The notes below the pieces were generated by a model that saw nothing but the letters and a program-made list of their open reading frames with translations, was not told the DNA's origin and ran no database searches. From contig NC_045146.1 in the NCBI RefSeq assembly GCF_008831285.2, positions 17,685,289 through 17,749,288 of the forward strand: a stretch of DNA of 64,000 nt. Direction: 5' to 3'. This document shows positions 50,934-63,600 of this stretch, one piece after another (positions within the stretch are counted from its first letter, which is position 1; the number at the start of each line of letters is the position of its first letter). This stretch comes from Nymphaea colorata (lineage: Eukaryota > Streptophyta > Magnoliopsida > Nymphaeales > Nymphaeaceae). A program made the translations under genes and the position numbers.

Positions 50934-51303
50934 GGTAAAAACCAAACACTTAAATTAGGGATAAAAACCACGAGCAATTGATTTTTTTATTAAAAACTAT
51001 TTCAATAAAATATTAACAACTGAATATGTTTATGAAGAGTGTTTTGATATAAAAGATGTTTTGATTCAAGTTGTTCTAACAAAAAATATTGATATCTTTA
51101 TTATCATGCCATGGATGCCGTTCATTTTTTCTTATTATAAAAACACCATTAAAGTCTAACAAATTATCAACTTAATATATGTTTTTTATCAACCCATTGT
51201 TAAGATCATATCAATAAAGTTAGGTCGTAAAAAAAAAACATTTCAAAATCAAAATCAAGGGTTTAATTTTTGTCATTGGCCTCAGTGTCTGTTTTTTACC
51301 AAT

Positions 51304-51305
<2 letters not shown>

Positions 51306-51339
<34 letters not shown>
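51306..51339. repeat. Compound (CT)n(AT)n microsatellite
   Basis: About 20 bases of CT repeat followed directly by about 13 bases of AT repeat, the same compound arrangement as at 15084. Confidence 0.95.
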
Positions 51340-52237
51340 AAATGTGTGTGTGCATGCTTTGTTCGTGAAGAATGCGTCAAAATAGTGATCATATACGATG
51401 GTACACGTGGTCTCATGCAAATACGCTGCACGTGCATGTATTGGGAGCATCTTTCAAAAAATTAAAGCCACTGTCAGGCATCCATGCAGACCATGGCTGT
51501 TCTGGTGTGTCCGTTTAAGCGCACGGCCAACTTTGTAACAGACGTTTACGGCTATGGCAGCAGTTGGCAGGTTCGGTGAAAGGATGCATGGAAGTCCTAG
51601 AAATTTGAATATGCAGACAATCCTTGAGTTCAATAATTCAGAATCCAGTCAACTACTGCACGTCTGCCCAAACTTAATTGGTCAGGCTTTGGTTTTCTTG
51701 CTAAAAAATGGACTCCTTGTCAATAAACCGCCAGAAATCCGGCGCCTGTCGCCAGTCTCTATCTCCAAGAGCAATAATTTTTCAAAGATTGATCATAGAC
51801 AAAAGCGTCATTGGTAACATGTAGCGACACTAAGTCGGCGTCTTTTCAGATAAACGGAGCATACGATTTTCAGAAAGATGATTGGAAATCATGGCTTTTC
51901 CAAGTTGGTTACTTGATCTCTTCTTTCTGTGTACTTCTGAGAAATCATAGATATACGGTATATGGCTAAGTAGACGACTTAAGTGAAAATTTTCTCTTTT
52001 ACTAGATTATTGTTTATTCCTTGCATGAATAAATAACAATGGCACATTAGCTGCTTTACCGTCTTTGAAAAAGGTTGGTGTCAGCATTTCATCGTTCCCC
52101 AAAAAAACTCCTGCGTTGAAATCCTTTTCCTTTTAATATGCAGAAAGTACATAATATGTGCACAATCCTCGAAAAATTCTCGCTAGAATTGATTTTTCTT
52201 ATTGAATATATTTCTGTGAAAGGGGTATACAAGAGTT

Positions 52238-55200
52238 TCATGGACATGATTTACAAATGATTGTGTTCTCCCTCAACTCTACTACTGGAACATACATCAC
52301 AATCTGTTTATCTGAATTGCTTACATTGACTTCTTTTACATCATCCTTGCTGTCAACAGCAGCTCTTAACACACCCTTAAGCTTGTCGATTTTATCCTCT
52401 AACTGGAAAAGTCTCTCCATCAAAACAAAAAGTGGTCGTTTCTCATCATCCTTCTCACACATGTCAGATGTAATTTCTGATGCAGAAGTAGGTTTGGACG
52501 TTATTCCTCGCCTTACTACTTTTGCTTTCCTCTTCTGTATAGGGCCATTAACCATGCTCCTAAACCAGAAACTTACCTGGAGGAAGAAAAAGGAAAGAAG
52601 TTGGCTATCCAATGTGAGTCGGAGGATGATCGCAAATGAATGGATAAATACTTTTCATCCTAAAAGTTTGAAATAAGATCTATGTCTTTTGATTTGGAGT
52701 AAGCTTATTTTGAATCAGTTAGTCAGACGTTGTCACTAAAAGGAGAGTAAAAGAATCTAGTCAAGAAATAACGGTATAAGAGCAAATTTCTGTGACAGAC
52801 TAAAGTCATTTCAGCTTTTCTAGGACCCCAAACAAAAAATTATCAAAGTTCTTAAAAAGTAAATTCTATTTCATGTTCAATGAAAAAGGTCCTCAGGCAT
52901 CTGATAAACAGAGATGCCTGCGGATTTCTTTTCATCTAGATGCCTGAGGTTTTCCAAAAGATCCAGGTTCTCTATAATCGTTTTATGCAAATAAATCTTC
53001 CAAAGATGGATGACATCAATTCCTAAACATTTGCAGGCTTTCATGGTCTTCAGATCAAGAAAAGAACCAGAAAATGCATATGTACATCATCACTCAGAAT
53101 TTAGCCAACACTAAACTTCAAGAGCTACAATATGCTCTTGGGCGACATTTCAATTGCATAACATTCCAAAGGAAACTACCGGAAAGGAGCATTGGCATAC
53201 ATCCACTTAGCCATGTCCATATGATGCAGGTCTGAGCCTATTATGGTTCTACGTCTATGTTTTATATTGTAAAGTGGAAATCAGTACAAATTTGATGGAC
53301 ATGCCATCCATTTATTTGTGGTAAAAAAATCTCTTGGCTGAAAACTCAACCCCAATATCCATAAAAAAAAATGGTTAATTAGCAGAAAACAAAGAGATGT
53401 GCTTAAAGCCTTAAACAACACATGGAAAGCTGGAAACTCCTAGTAGCTCGATCAGTCAACCAAGTCCATCCCCCAGTATTAAACTCATCTTATTCATCCA
53501 AGTGGTTATGTTTGAGCGCAGAGCAATTCATGGTTCCAAATAATGGAAACAATTCACATATGGAAAACCAAATATTAATATCAAATATTTACCTGGTAAT
53601 ATGGTATGTGTAACCGCCTTGACAGCTTACGCTTAAGAGACACAGAAGGGAACTGATTCTCACGAAATGCAGCTTCAAGTCTCTGTAAATGATATTCAAT
53701 TTAGAATATGACATGGTCTAACTGGTATTTGTGATGCCCTAAAAAAAATATCAGTTCTCTGGAGAACCTCTTCTGCCATCCACCAATCTTTTAGGAGTCT
53801 TAATTTTTTTCAAACTGGAGGCTTGTAATGGCAATTAGATATCCAATAAGAGAAAACTATTAATCGCCAGTAGCTACCTCAATTATATCAGCTGGCAATG
53901 GAGTTGGTGCTTTTTTCCATTCCTTTCTGGAAGATATGGATAGCTTTGTCCTCAATCTCCGAGAAATTTTTGCTCTGCTTTCAGGTGCTTGTGTTGAAGC
54001 TGTAGAAGGGATGGGAGACCTGGAGCCTGCTTGATTGGCATCTTGTCTCCTTGTTATTTCCATGCTTGGTTGTACAACATTGGGAGGTTCTTTTCTAGTT
54101 TCTTCCTGCTTTCCTTCCTGCTTTAGTGAATAATGAATTTGAGATCAAAACCAGATCTAACTTTGCCAGGACTCAACCACGTTCCCAAACTTTTAAAATG
54201 ACAGTCACATATTGCTGCCGCATAAAGAACATCCATCAACAAGCTTAGAGGAGATGGTAATTGCTTTCTAAAGTATCCACTGATACCTTGGTTGGTATGG
54301 AAAGAAATTGAATGTGTATAGCCTCAAGGTTGAAGCAATAAACACTACCAGTGATCCTGTTCATTTATTTCCAATTTTTCACATTTTTTAACAGATGAGG
54401 AAACCTAACATAGTTTAGCCAGTCACAGACATGAAGCAAAAGTATGGACTTTCACATTTGATGGTGAAGCATCTGGGAGAGAAAGAAAGTATTTGGAAAT
54501 GACACTATTTGGTTGTCATTTCTATACCTAAAATTCTTAACATGAGATAAGGCACCCATGTTGGCAGCTACTAGATTTGGACAGGGAAAATTTATCATGG
54601 TAAGAGAAAAGGACAAATAAAAAAGAAAAGAGCAATGTAACAGGTAGCCAAGTCTAGCCAAGACGTCCGAATCTGCCACAGGGACTATTAATTTCTGAAG
54701 GTCAAGTATGCACAACGTTAAAAATGAAAAGTTCAATATTTTTGTATCTGAGCCTATGTACAATTTTAACGCAAAAGCATTGTGTTCATGATTAGGAAAA
54801 AAGATATATCAGCTCAGTTGATGTTTAACTATAGAGGAAATGACACAGGGCAAGCTACATAAAAGTAGAGCTATGCTTCAAAGTTAGCATGATGACAAAA
54901 GGAACTGCATAAGCAGAAACATCACCTTTCTCAATTTAAGAGATGCATATCTCGCATTTTTAAACCACTTGTTAACCTGCCAAAAGGAATTTTAAGGCCT
55001 TAAAGAATTATATCAAAGAAAACATGACTGTGAGTCTGTGACGAACCATGTAAAAGGTTAAAAACACAAAAAAATTGTTGCACTTACATAATCATAAAGG
55101 ACCAACTATATATGATCATCAGATTATTAAAATGACAAAAAATAAGTGCAGAACACTTGGAAGCAACTGATATTTCACATTGCACACACATTGAGAGCGT

Positions 55201-58200
55201 GCTATGTACATGACAGGATGCAGTTACTTGCGTAAAATAAACATCACCCATGTCATTTTAGGTTTACAAGATTTCAAAAACATAGGAACTCACCACTGCA
55301 ATGAGTTCATCAAGACCAATTAGAAAATTGTTCCTTATAAACGTATAGAAAATCCATTATCTAAAGTTTCTCCATATACCTTTTCATATGCAAGACCCAA
55401 CTGCTTCGACAAGTCCTCTTTAAACTTCCTTGAGGGGAGCTCATTTTCAATGAATGCCACACGGAGCTTCTGTTTCAACACCCAAAAGGAAAAAGTTGAA
55501 TCATGTGTCCTTAAAGAAACTCAATAGATGCAAAAGAAACACTACAAGTTATATGAATTATGAAGGGAGTAGTTATACTCTGCTTGCATGGAATGCAACC
55601 ACTTCCCTCAGAAATAGAAACATTCATGTTAAATTACATAGAAAATATTGTTAATATTATCTTTTACCTCGACTGCACTAGAAGGAATCCTGAATACTTG
55701 CTTTTTATCTTTTGTACTTGCAGAGTTCTTTTCCTCATGCCTTGTTATGCCCGTGCATAAAATCTTATCTTCACTTTGTGGAGCAGAAGAGCTTCCCATT
55801 TCTGGGTCTTTATCTCTTCTTTTTTTCCTTTGAGGTCCCCAGTCTTCATCTTCACTGAGGTGCTCACTTTCACAAGGTTCCTTTCCAAACATCTCCTGGA
55901 AACCGAATAACCAGCAAAACGAAGAAAAGACATCAAATGGTTCATCCAAGTAATGTCCTTGCAATTTTAGCTTAGAACTCCTATCTGTAGAACATGTCAA
56001 TTCTTTCTTAAGGTACACTAAAATAAACAGGATGATGTTCCAAGGACTAAAATTTTGTAAGCATGATATCTATTTGATGAGTTCATGTGTGCCCACCTGA
56101 TATCCGTTCTCTCTTAAGGTGCAGAAGAATAAACAGGATGAGTTTTCATGGACTAAAAATTCGTAAAGTAAGCATGATGTCTACTTGATGTGCTTGAGTG
56201 GTGCATGTATGGCCTCCTTTGGAGACATACATGCATAATGTGCCTTTTCTTTTTTGTCAACTTTCTTGGAAAGACTTCATCTCAGCAACATTGCCACATG
56301 TTTTAAACGGCAAGGTTTTTCTAGGGTAATATGGCAAAGTTGCTTTTTCAGAAAAATCTCGGAAAATATCAGCAAAATTTAAAAAATAAAAATCTAAAAA
56401 TAAAATGCACAAATAAAAATGCAGTAATAAAAAATGCCAAGAAAACGTGAAAAACACTTTTTTTGCATTCCTTGGCATTTTTTCAAAAAGACAGGTCTTT
56501 TCACAGTTTTTTTTTTTACCTACTTTTGACATATAAAATGCACTTTTTCGAAAAAAACACATTTTCTGAGACAATTCTCAAACCACAGATTATGCTTTTG
56601 TAAGCCATCACTCAAACCTAGGAGAAGATAAAGCAAAAAAAGAAGTATGCGAACTGAAAATCACACTCCTAATATTCAGTGGCATGAAGTCCAAATAGCA
56701 TATCTAGTACTCATAGTTCATCCCCCAGACATCAACATCTATGCTCCGTATTAGTTGAAAGGCACGCATGCAAGTTCAGGTGCTTTTGTGCGATTACAGT
56801 TCACATAAAAAAGATTAATCCCATTGCGTAGGAATGGCTTCCTATTGGATAGAATATGATATTTTAACAAACAGTTATTCTGGAATTTTGCTCAAAGCGA
56901 TAACCAATGAAGGATCAATATATAATTAATCAATGAAAGGATCTACATATTTTAAATAAAGCTGATGAAATCCTTCATCACAAACTTTTTCATCCTGTCA
57001 GCATAATTGTCACCTTTACCAGGATCAGAGTAAAAAAAGAAGGAAGGATCCACTGTTTGTGTGCCAGTGAAACAATGTCAATGACAAACGAAATTTGAAG
57101 CTAAATGCCATTCCATATGTAAATCAAACAAATAAGTCTATTTTGAGTTTTCAAAATTGGTATCTCATAACAAATGACAAGATTAGATGAGCTTACATCA
57201 TATAGTTTTTTGTAATCAACATCCCTCCTTTTCCTTCTTCCACAATTTTTGAAATCAATATCATGCTCATTATCAGAATTAATATTGATGACAGAATCAA
57301 AAGGTTGATCAGCATCCTCTTCTCTTTGTTGAGGTCTGTTGTAGCCACTATTTAGATCTTCACTAAGAAAAGATATTCCATCTTCAAGGCTGTCCACATC
57401 GGATGACCATCCACCTGAACTACTAGCATCATTATGTGCATCGTCATACCCTGATCCCATGTCAGGCTCCTCAACTTTGTCTGGGTCGTAGTCATCATCT
57501 TCAGAATCATCTGAAGGCCATTCATCCCCATGATTTAAAGACACATTGCCGCCATCAGCACTAATGACTGCTTCCTTAAATACATCCTGATATGTTGTCG
57601 TAAATCATATTAACTAGAGCAAAGTGCAAGCCATGAACAACGACAGCTTGCTAGGGAAAAGGAAGTAAAGACTAACCTCCCAACCATTATCCATGGAGTA
57701 AGAGGTACCAAGATATGCATTAAGAGTGTCTAGGATTTCCATCTTACATTCACAAATCTTGCAAAGCCATCCTTCGTCTTCAGGAGGAACTGGAATGTGA
57801 AGATGTTCAGTGCTTTGAATTGGTTAAATTATAGACTAAATGAACTAGAAGTACCAGGACTGTGAACACAAAGATGTTGCTACAAAGAAACCATATGCAC
57901 ATTGGATTAGCAAAACTTGCTTGCCAAGACATATTAACTTAAATGAAATGAAGACCCTGATAAGATAACTACTCACTTTCTTTGAAAAGGAGGAAATCTA
58001 TTAACTAGCTCAATGAAATTTCTAATTCTGTTCGCTGTTTTGAGTTCAATTTTTTCTTCTAGTGCTTTCAGTGACCAAATATTAGTGCCAGCATCTGAAA
58101 TGAAATAAGTCAGTAAAAAAGGAACTTTGAGGGTAAGTCTTTCTGAACGCTTGATTACCGGTTTCATAGATTACGGGCAAGCAAAATTAAAACTTTCTAT

Positions 58201-60650
58201 TGCTGAAATGCAAGTTCTTGTCAAATTTCATGCAACTAATGGTGAGAAATAAATAATTCTATGAAGACAGAATCAGCTTACTATTTTCAGTGGCTAGTGG
58301 TGGATCCAGGCATTTCTGGTGGAAGGCACAATTACAGGTCCCATCACAAAGAATAATGTCATTATCTGGAAAAGCATCTCGAAGTTTGCATTTTGCACAG
58401 AAAATCTGGCAGTCAAGACAGAGGTTAAAGAAGTTCAACTGGCAAAAAAAAATGTGCAAGACTTCAGACAGAATTAGCAATGCAATGTATAAGCATTAAA
58501 TATAACAGAACCACAAGTATCTCTGGTTATAAAAATATTTTTATAATATTAATAAGGAATCCCAAAGGGACTCAAAAGTAGCAGCAATTTTCTATATTTG
58601 GTATGGCATTTTACAACTATTTCAGATAAATAATCCTTTCTCTTAAACCGTTATCTTTTCCAAGCATTCAGTAGCAATTGCACTGAAACTTTCTTGTAAA
58701 GGCATCCATTTATTGTTTTAACGTTCGTCTCAAATTTTTAAATATTACTCAAGTTTTATGGAGAAACAATCACCACAATCTTTGAAGAAATTGCTGATAG
58801 AAGTGGTGATCATGGAAGTATGAAGTGTGAAAAGTTTTGCCAAAAACTCAACCTACAAATGGAGCACATAGGACTAAGCAGTTATCGTTACATGTTCATG
58901 AAAGACAGATCCATCCTGAGCAATGACAGAATCTTCAATGCGCCCTTCAAAACTCAGCAAATCCAGCTGATGCATTGCATCACGAATGCCCAGCTTACAT
59001 TTTAGTATCTGCTCTTCAGCTCTCCTCAATTCCTTCTCTGGCTTTATTTTTTCCCGACTGCAGCAAACACATTGAAATTCCTTTAGCACAGGTTATTTCT
59101 CTAGGTTCAATTTTGCATCTTTATGTTCAGTTACGTTTTATAACTGATTGAACTAAAGCATCATAAGTATCACAAACCATAATTCAAAAGAAAGGCAGGA
59201 AATGTATATATCAAGGACAACCATCTAGTTGATACAAATATAACCTCACAAAAAAATGCAAGTCATCAGAAACACTGCTTTCGTAGATTTACCACTCTTT
59301 AGAAAGCCAACCCATTTGGGTGGTGATACCGTTATTTGGGTTTGTTTTCCTTGAGTTTTTATTCAGCATGAAAAATAATGCACAATCTCAACTGCATGCA
59401 CATGTTAAAACTCATAAAGCTTGATTTTCTACTGCAGTTGTTTTAACTTTTAATGTTGCAATATAACATTCTAATAAATGCATGCCCGGTTAAGCTACAT
59501 TCTCTCTTCTTTTCGCAGCCATTTTGGGTCTCACAGAGAATGCTGTGCGCATGCAGTAAATGCACACTTAGTGTTTTAGCATTATCTGAACATTGGAATT
59601 ACTGAATGAGTGGTGCAACTTTTTATTTTGTGCTAAAAAGATCATCCGTCTATCCAGAAAGGAACTGAAATTTTGCTTAAATCAAATTCCTCTTAATTAA
59701 ATAACTTGTGCATCTTAAGTTATGATATCTTTCAGAGGGTAGAGGAATCAGAAACCTCAAAACAGCAAACTTCTATATTCACCACCTAATGCTTGAGTAA
59801 GATGAACTGCACAAGTTTCAACTACGTTGCTAAAAAGAAGAAGAAAAAGGAACAATGATTTGTACAAAGTAGAAGCCAATGAGAACCAGAAACAGCCTCT
59901 CCAATGAAAGCAGATAAGTATAAACAAGTATATGCGCATGAGAAAGAAAAAAAGGCATAAAACTTACACCTGAAACTTAATAAAGAGAAACGATTTCACC
60001 TAAACAGAAAAAGAAAAAATAAATAAAGCCAGTGACCTGTCAGAAAGGCACTTCAGTTGAAAAAGTTAGCACAACCTTAGGATAAACAGGACATTAAGGT
60101 GAGTATGATACCTCTGGCCTTTCCAACCTTCTCCAGAGTACGCATCAATAAGGTTCTGTTCCAGCCTCATTTTGATAAGGAGGTACTTTGTTCTTCTCTG
60201 CAGCCGTAATGCCTCATTGCTGTGGATGTTTTCTTTTCTACTTTTCCGCCTTCTTTTCCTCTTATTCTTTTGAATTCCATCATCCACATTGGTGTCTTTT
60301 CTTTTTCCTTTACAACCAGACTTTAGCAATTTGTCATCACTATCTTTCATCAAAGACCTTCTTATGTAGCATTTATAGGAACCTTCATGGGTTGGAGTAT
60401 GTGTCCTGCTATGCTCACCATGCTGATCAGAAATTCTCTCCATAGTGTCTCCATGTTTTTTGGAAGCTTCAAATACCTTATTCTTTGCTCGAGCTGAACG
60501 AATTGACTTTACACATGACTTTGGTTTCATCCTATATCTCCTTGGTATCTTCTTCTGTGGTGTAGGGTTCATTTTGTACCCCATCAGTCTCTTTGTCATG
60601 GAGGATTTCCTTGACACTGGCTGCTTGACTATTTTTCCAGCACCCCGCAT
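52238..60650 (-). CDS. PRHA: PRHA-type PHD-finger homeodomain protein with a second, degenerate homeodomain
   Basis: Eleven minus-strand exons close in frame to 789 aa: 60650-60112, 59057-58892, 58405-58282, 57789-57677, 57586-57197, 55895-55668, 55469-55380, 54976-54926, 54117-53878, 53682-53593 and 52576-52238. Residues 1-179 are basic ([14 protein letters not shown]). A C4HC3 PHD finger has ligands C238, C241, C255, C259, H264, C267, C286 and C289. An acidic region follows ([11 protein letters not shown]). Homeodomain 1 (about 514-572) keeps WFKNAR (W554, F555, N557, R559). Homeodomain 2 (about 641-695) has AFRENQFPS and VSFWFRS but lacks the invariant Asn and Arg. A short coiled coil ([19 protein letters not shown]) lies near the C terminus. 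The family reads histone tails and binds DNA; PRHA was named for binding a pathogenesis-related gene promoter. The start is the ATG before [10 protein letters not shown]. The exon 9 acceptor is ambiguous by 3 nt (AAAGCAG). Confidence 0.93.
57977..58094 (-). other. Candidate cryptic or poison exon in PRHA intron 3
   Basis: On the minus strand a strong acceptor (TACTGACTTATTTCATTTCAG with a branch-point-like CTGAC) is followed by 118 nt open in the host frame ([16 protein letters not shown]...). The segment ends at a consensus donor AAA|GTGAGT. Its length is not a multiple of 3; joining it to exon 4 gives a stop (TCC TCC TGA) within three codons. It is therefore not part of the main protein model. 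Confidence 0.35.
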
Positions 60651-63600
60651 TTTCAGCTTTTTAAAGAAAAGAACCAAAAGCATGATTCAGTTGTATCAAG
60701 CATGATTGTTCAACAGCTATAGGAACCTTCAAACTCTAACCCAGCAAACCCCAAAAGACTCATCAAGCAGGTTTTGGATCAAGATTCTAGAATATAATCC
60801 TAGAACATTGAAATTTATACCAGCAAAATAATCCAAGTCTCCCCCAGTAAGTACAATGGTACATGCATATTAGAAGAGGAAACAAGGAAATGACAATGAT
60901 GAAAGCGTGTAAAGCTGAACTGCTTTGGACATGATAGATGATGGCACAAAGGAAGAAAGCACCCGCTCAACAAGAAAATTTAGCCCACCAAGCAACTTGT
61001 CAATTATCCATATTAACATCCCCCAGAAAAACCTCTAATGCCACCCAACAAGCACAGGCAAGGTCATACGTAGATACCACAGAATACATGGTCATCCCAC
61101 AACAATAATTTCGGCATATGATATTAGACCAAGAAAAATAATGGATAATGTAGTAGCAACACAGATGGCTATCGCGGGAGGGCTCTTGAAAGGTAAAAGT
61201 GACGTTGCTGAATGGATCTGCGGTAACCTTCAAAAAATCAAACGGAAGGAGGAAACAATAGGCGCTACGGAAAACACGCAACACTCACAAACGACGTCCC
61301 CGCTTCTCATACCGGGGAAAGGAGAAAGCTAAACCAGAACAAGAATACTATCTGCAAATGGGCATCAAGAAATACATCAACTATCATAAATGATGAAGAA
61401 GAACACATCATTATCAATCAAATCCACATCCTGCATGACCTAATGACAAAAAGTACAATGAGGAAAAACCATCATCCAGCATTGGATCAACATCAAAAGC
61501 ACGGATGACTGCTACCGTTGTCTAAATTCATTCAGTATCAGAAAACTCAAAATTCGACAACGGAACAGCCAACCTTGATCATAAGCACAATCATACTACA
61601 TAAACAAGCATAAATGGAAACCAAGAAGAAGCTTCTCGGATACCCAGCAAAGAAAACAACAATTTCCTTGGTCAAGGAAAGGAAATATCGAGTACCTCAC
61701 AGGAGAAAAAAAAAAAAACATTTCAGTATTCAAGATCAAATACAAGTAGTACACCAACCAGAAAAAGCGACAGATTCCTATCCAAATCATGAGTAACAAT
61801 CCGAAACAAACTCAAAACAAGCTATTTTCCGTCATCGGATCAAAACCCAATTCTTCACACTGTGAACAAAAAGAACTGGTAAACAAAATAAAGTGAACAA
61901 ATGCCGAGAAGTTCTTTGAGATTTAATACTCATAACATAAAATAATGCCTCCCCAGTAGCCAAAACTATTGACTTCAATGGCAATGTAATGGAACTTGGC
62001 ACAATTGTTAAGTCGGGTTGCTCACCAAATGAATGAATTAGAGGGACATGAACTCGATCGCCTTGAGATACCGCCTTCCTTACAATTTGCAAGCTCGGAG
62101 TTTCGAGTTCATATTCTCTCTCCTTGAGCTTTCCATTTCTCTCTCTCTCTCTCTCTCTTCTCTTTTTGAATTATAGGCTTGCCATAGCAACGTTTCTTTC
62201 CACGCTCACTCTCTTCGCTTCCGACTCTCCCTCTCTCGTTCTCTGTCATTTCTCTTCGCATAACTAATCCTGTGATATAAGTTTACTCCAGGATCAAGCT
62301 CCTTTCTGCTTCTTGTCAGCTGTATCAAAGGATAGCTTAAACATTTTTTGTTTACAGGTGCCAAGAAGAGTCTCCAGGCTTGATTCTTGAGTGCAATCAG
62401 TTTTCTTTCTTTCCCTTCCTTGTTCCTGTTCTCGTTCACGCAAATTATGGAAGCGTTTGTCTAGAGAGAATGTTAATGGCCACTGACGAACATGGTTCGG
62501 ATCGAGGTAGGCTTTCCAGCTTAAATCCATATCCACATTATAAAATTCGGTAGCCAAAGTGAGATCCAAATTCTGATTGTTCCAAATCTTTAGGTATGTA
62601 AATGGTTTCAAACCTAGGCATTACCAAGTCCGACATGGTCAGGTTTGGTTTCGGACTCAGACCTGGAACTGAAATTTTCAAAACTAAACCCAAGTTCTAC
62701 TAGCTTAATGGGGTGATTGACGGCCTTGAATTTTGTCAAACTAGAATTAGAATGAAAAGTCCAGTTCTAGTTTTCATGGTTTGGAATTTTGATTTCAGAA
62801 TTGAAAATGACGTGTTTGAGAAAACAAGAATTAAAACCTGTAACAATAATTCTACCCCTTAAGAATAGAATCATAATTCAAAAATTTTGATTCAAGAATG
62901 AATCTACATTTCTGAAATCAAAATTCTTTGTTTGATAACGCACTTCTCATTTCATCAAAAATGAGAGTTTTAATTTCCAGCCTCATCAAACAGCCCCTAA
63001 GAGTTAAGTCCCGACGTTTACATGTCACAGGTCTTTCTCAGATCCAGGATTCAGATCTAAACTTCCCCCACCCCGAATAAATGAATCTCGACTCCAGTTG
63101 GTAATTAGGTAAGCACAACCGGGTCATAGCTCCATAAATGTGGTTTTGAGAACCTGAATTTAAATCCAAATGCAAATTATAATTTGAATGCATTTGCAAG
63201 CGGATTTTCGTAATTTCAGTAACGGTTTGGTATTGGATCTGATTTTAACTATTCTCATCTGACTCTGGATCCACGTCTGGGATCAATAGGGGTAGCTCTA
63301 AATATCTAGACCCGAGATCAAGTCGTGTACATTTTATCTGGCGCATCACTTGCCAGATCGGATCGGGTCATAGTTCTAAGAATCCGGTTTCCCTTTATGG
63401 CTTCAGACCTCCTTTTGTAGGTCCCACAGTCCACCATAGGGCAAGATTATTTTCCGAGAACTTTGTTTTCCGCTTCTGCTTCACATGGTACCTCTTCCCA
63501 TGTCCTTTTCATTTACCCCGTGACTACGGGTCGGGTACAAAAGGAAAACTAAATCCGATTTGTTTTGAATATTTGGGCACTATAAAACTTGTTTTTTGGC

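Larger units (their letters stand above)
42463..52237. other. 9.8-kb interval: SHOU4L leader and promoter side, then intergenic
   Basis: From 42463 to about 44815 this is probably 5'-UTR intron and leader exon of SHOU4L. From 44.8 to 52.2 kb I support no gene. The elements seen are MITE copies at 46457 and 47782, a 33-bp tandem duplication at 46233, two GC-rich patches (46750-47040 and 48690-48960), locally duplicated blocks at 50.3-50.9 kb and several SSRs. The short frames at 45037, 46763-47070, 48763 and 51554 have no recognisable family or splice context. Confidence 0.5.

Noticed and set aside
51554..51817. 87-codon plus-strand frame starting MAAVGRFGERMHG
   Set aside because: No recognisable domain, no splice context and no upstream promoter-like patch; probably chance.
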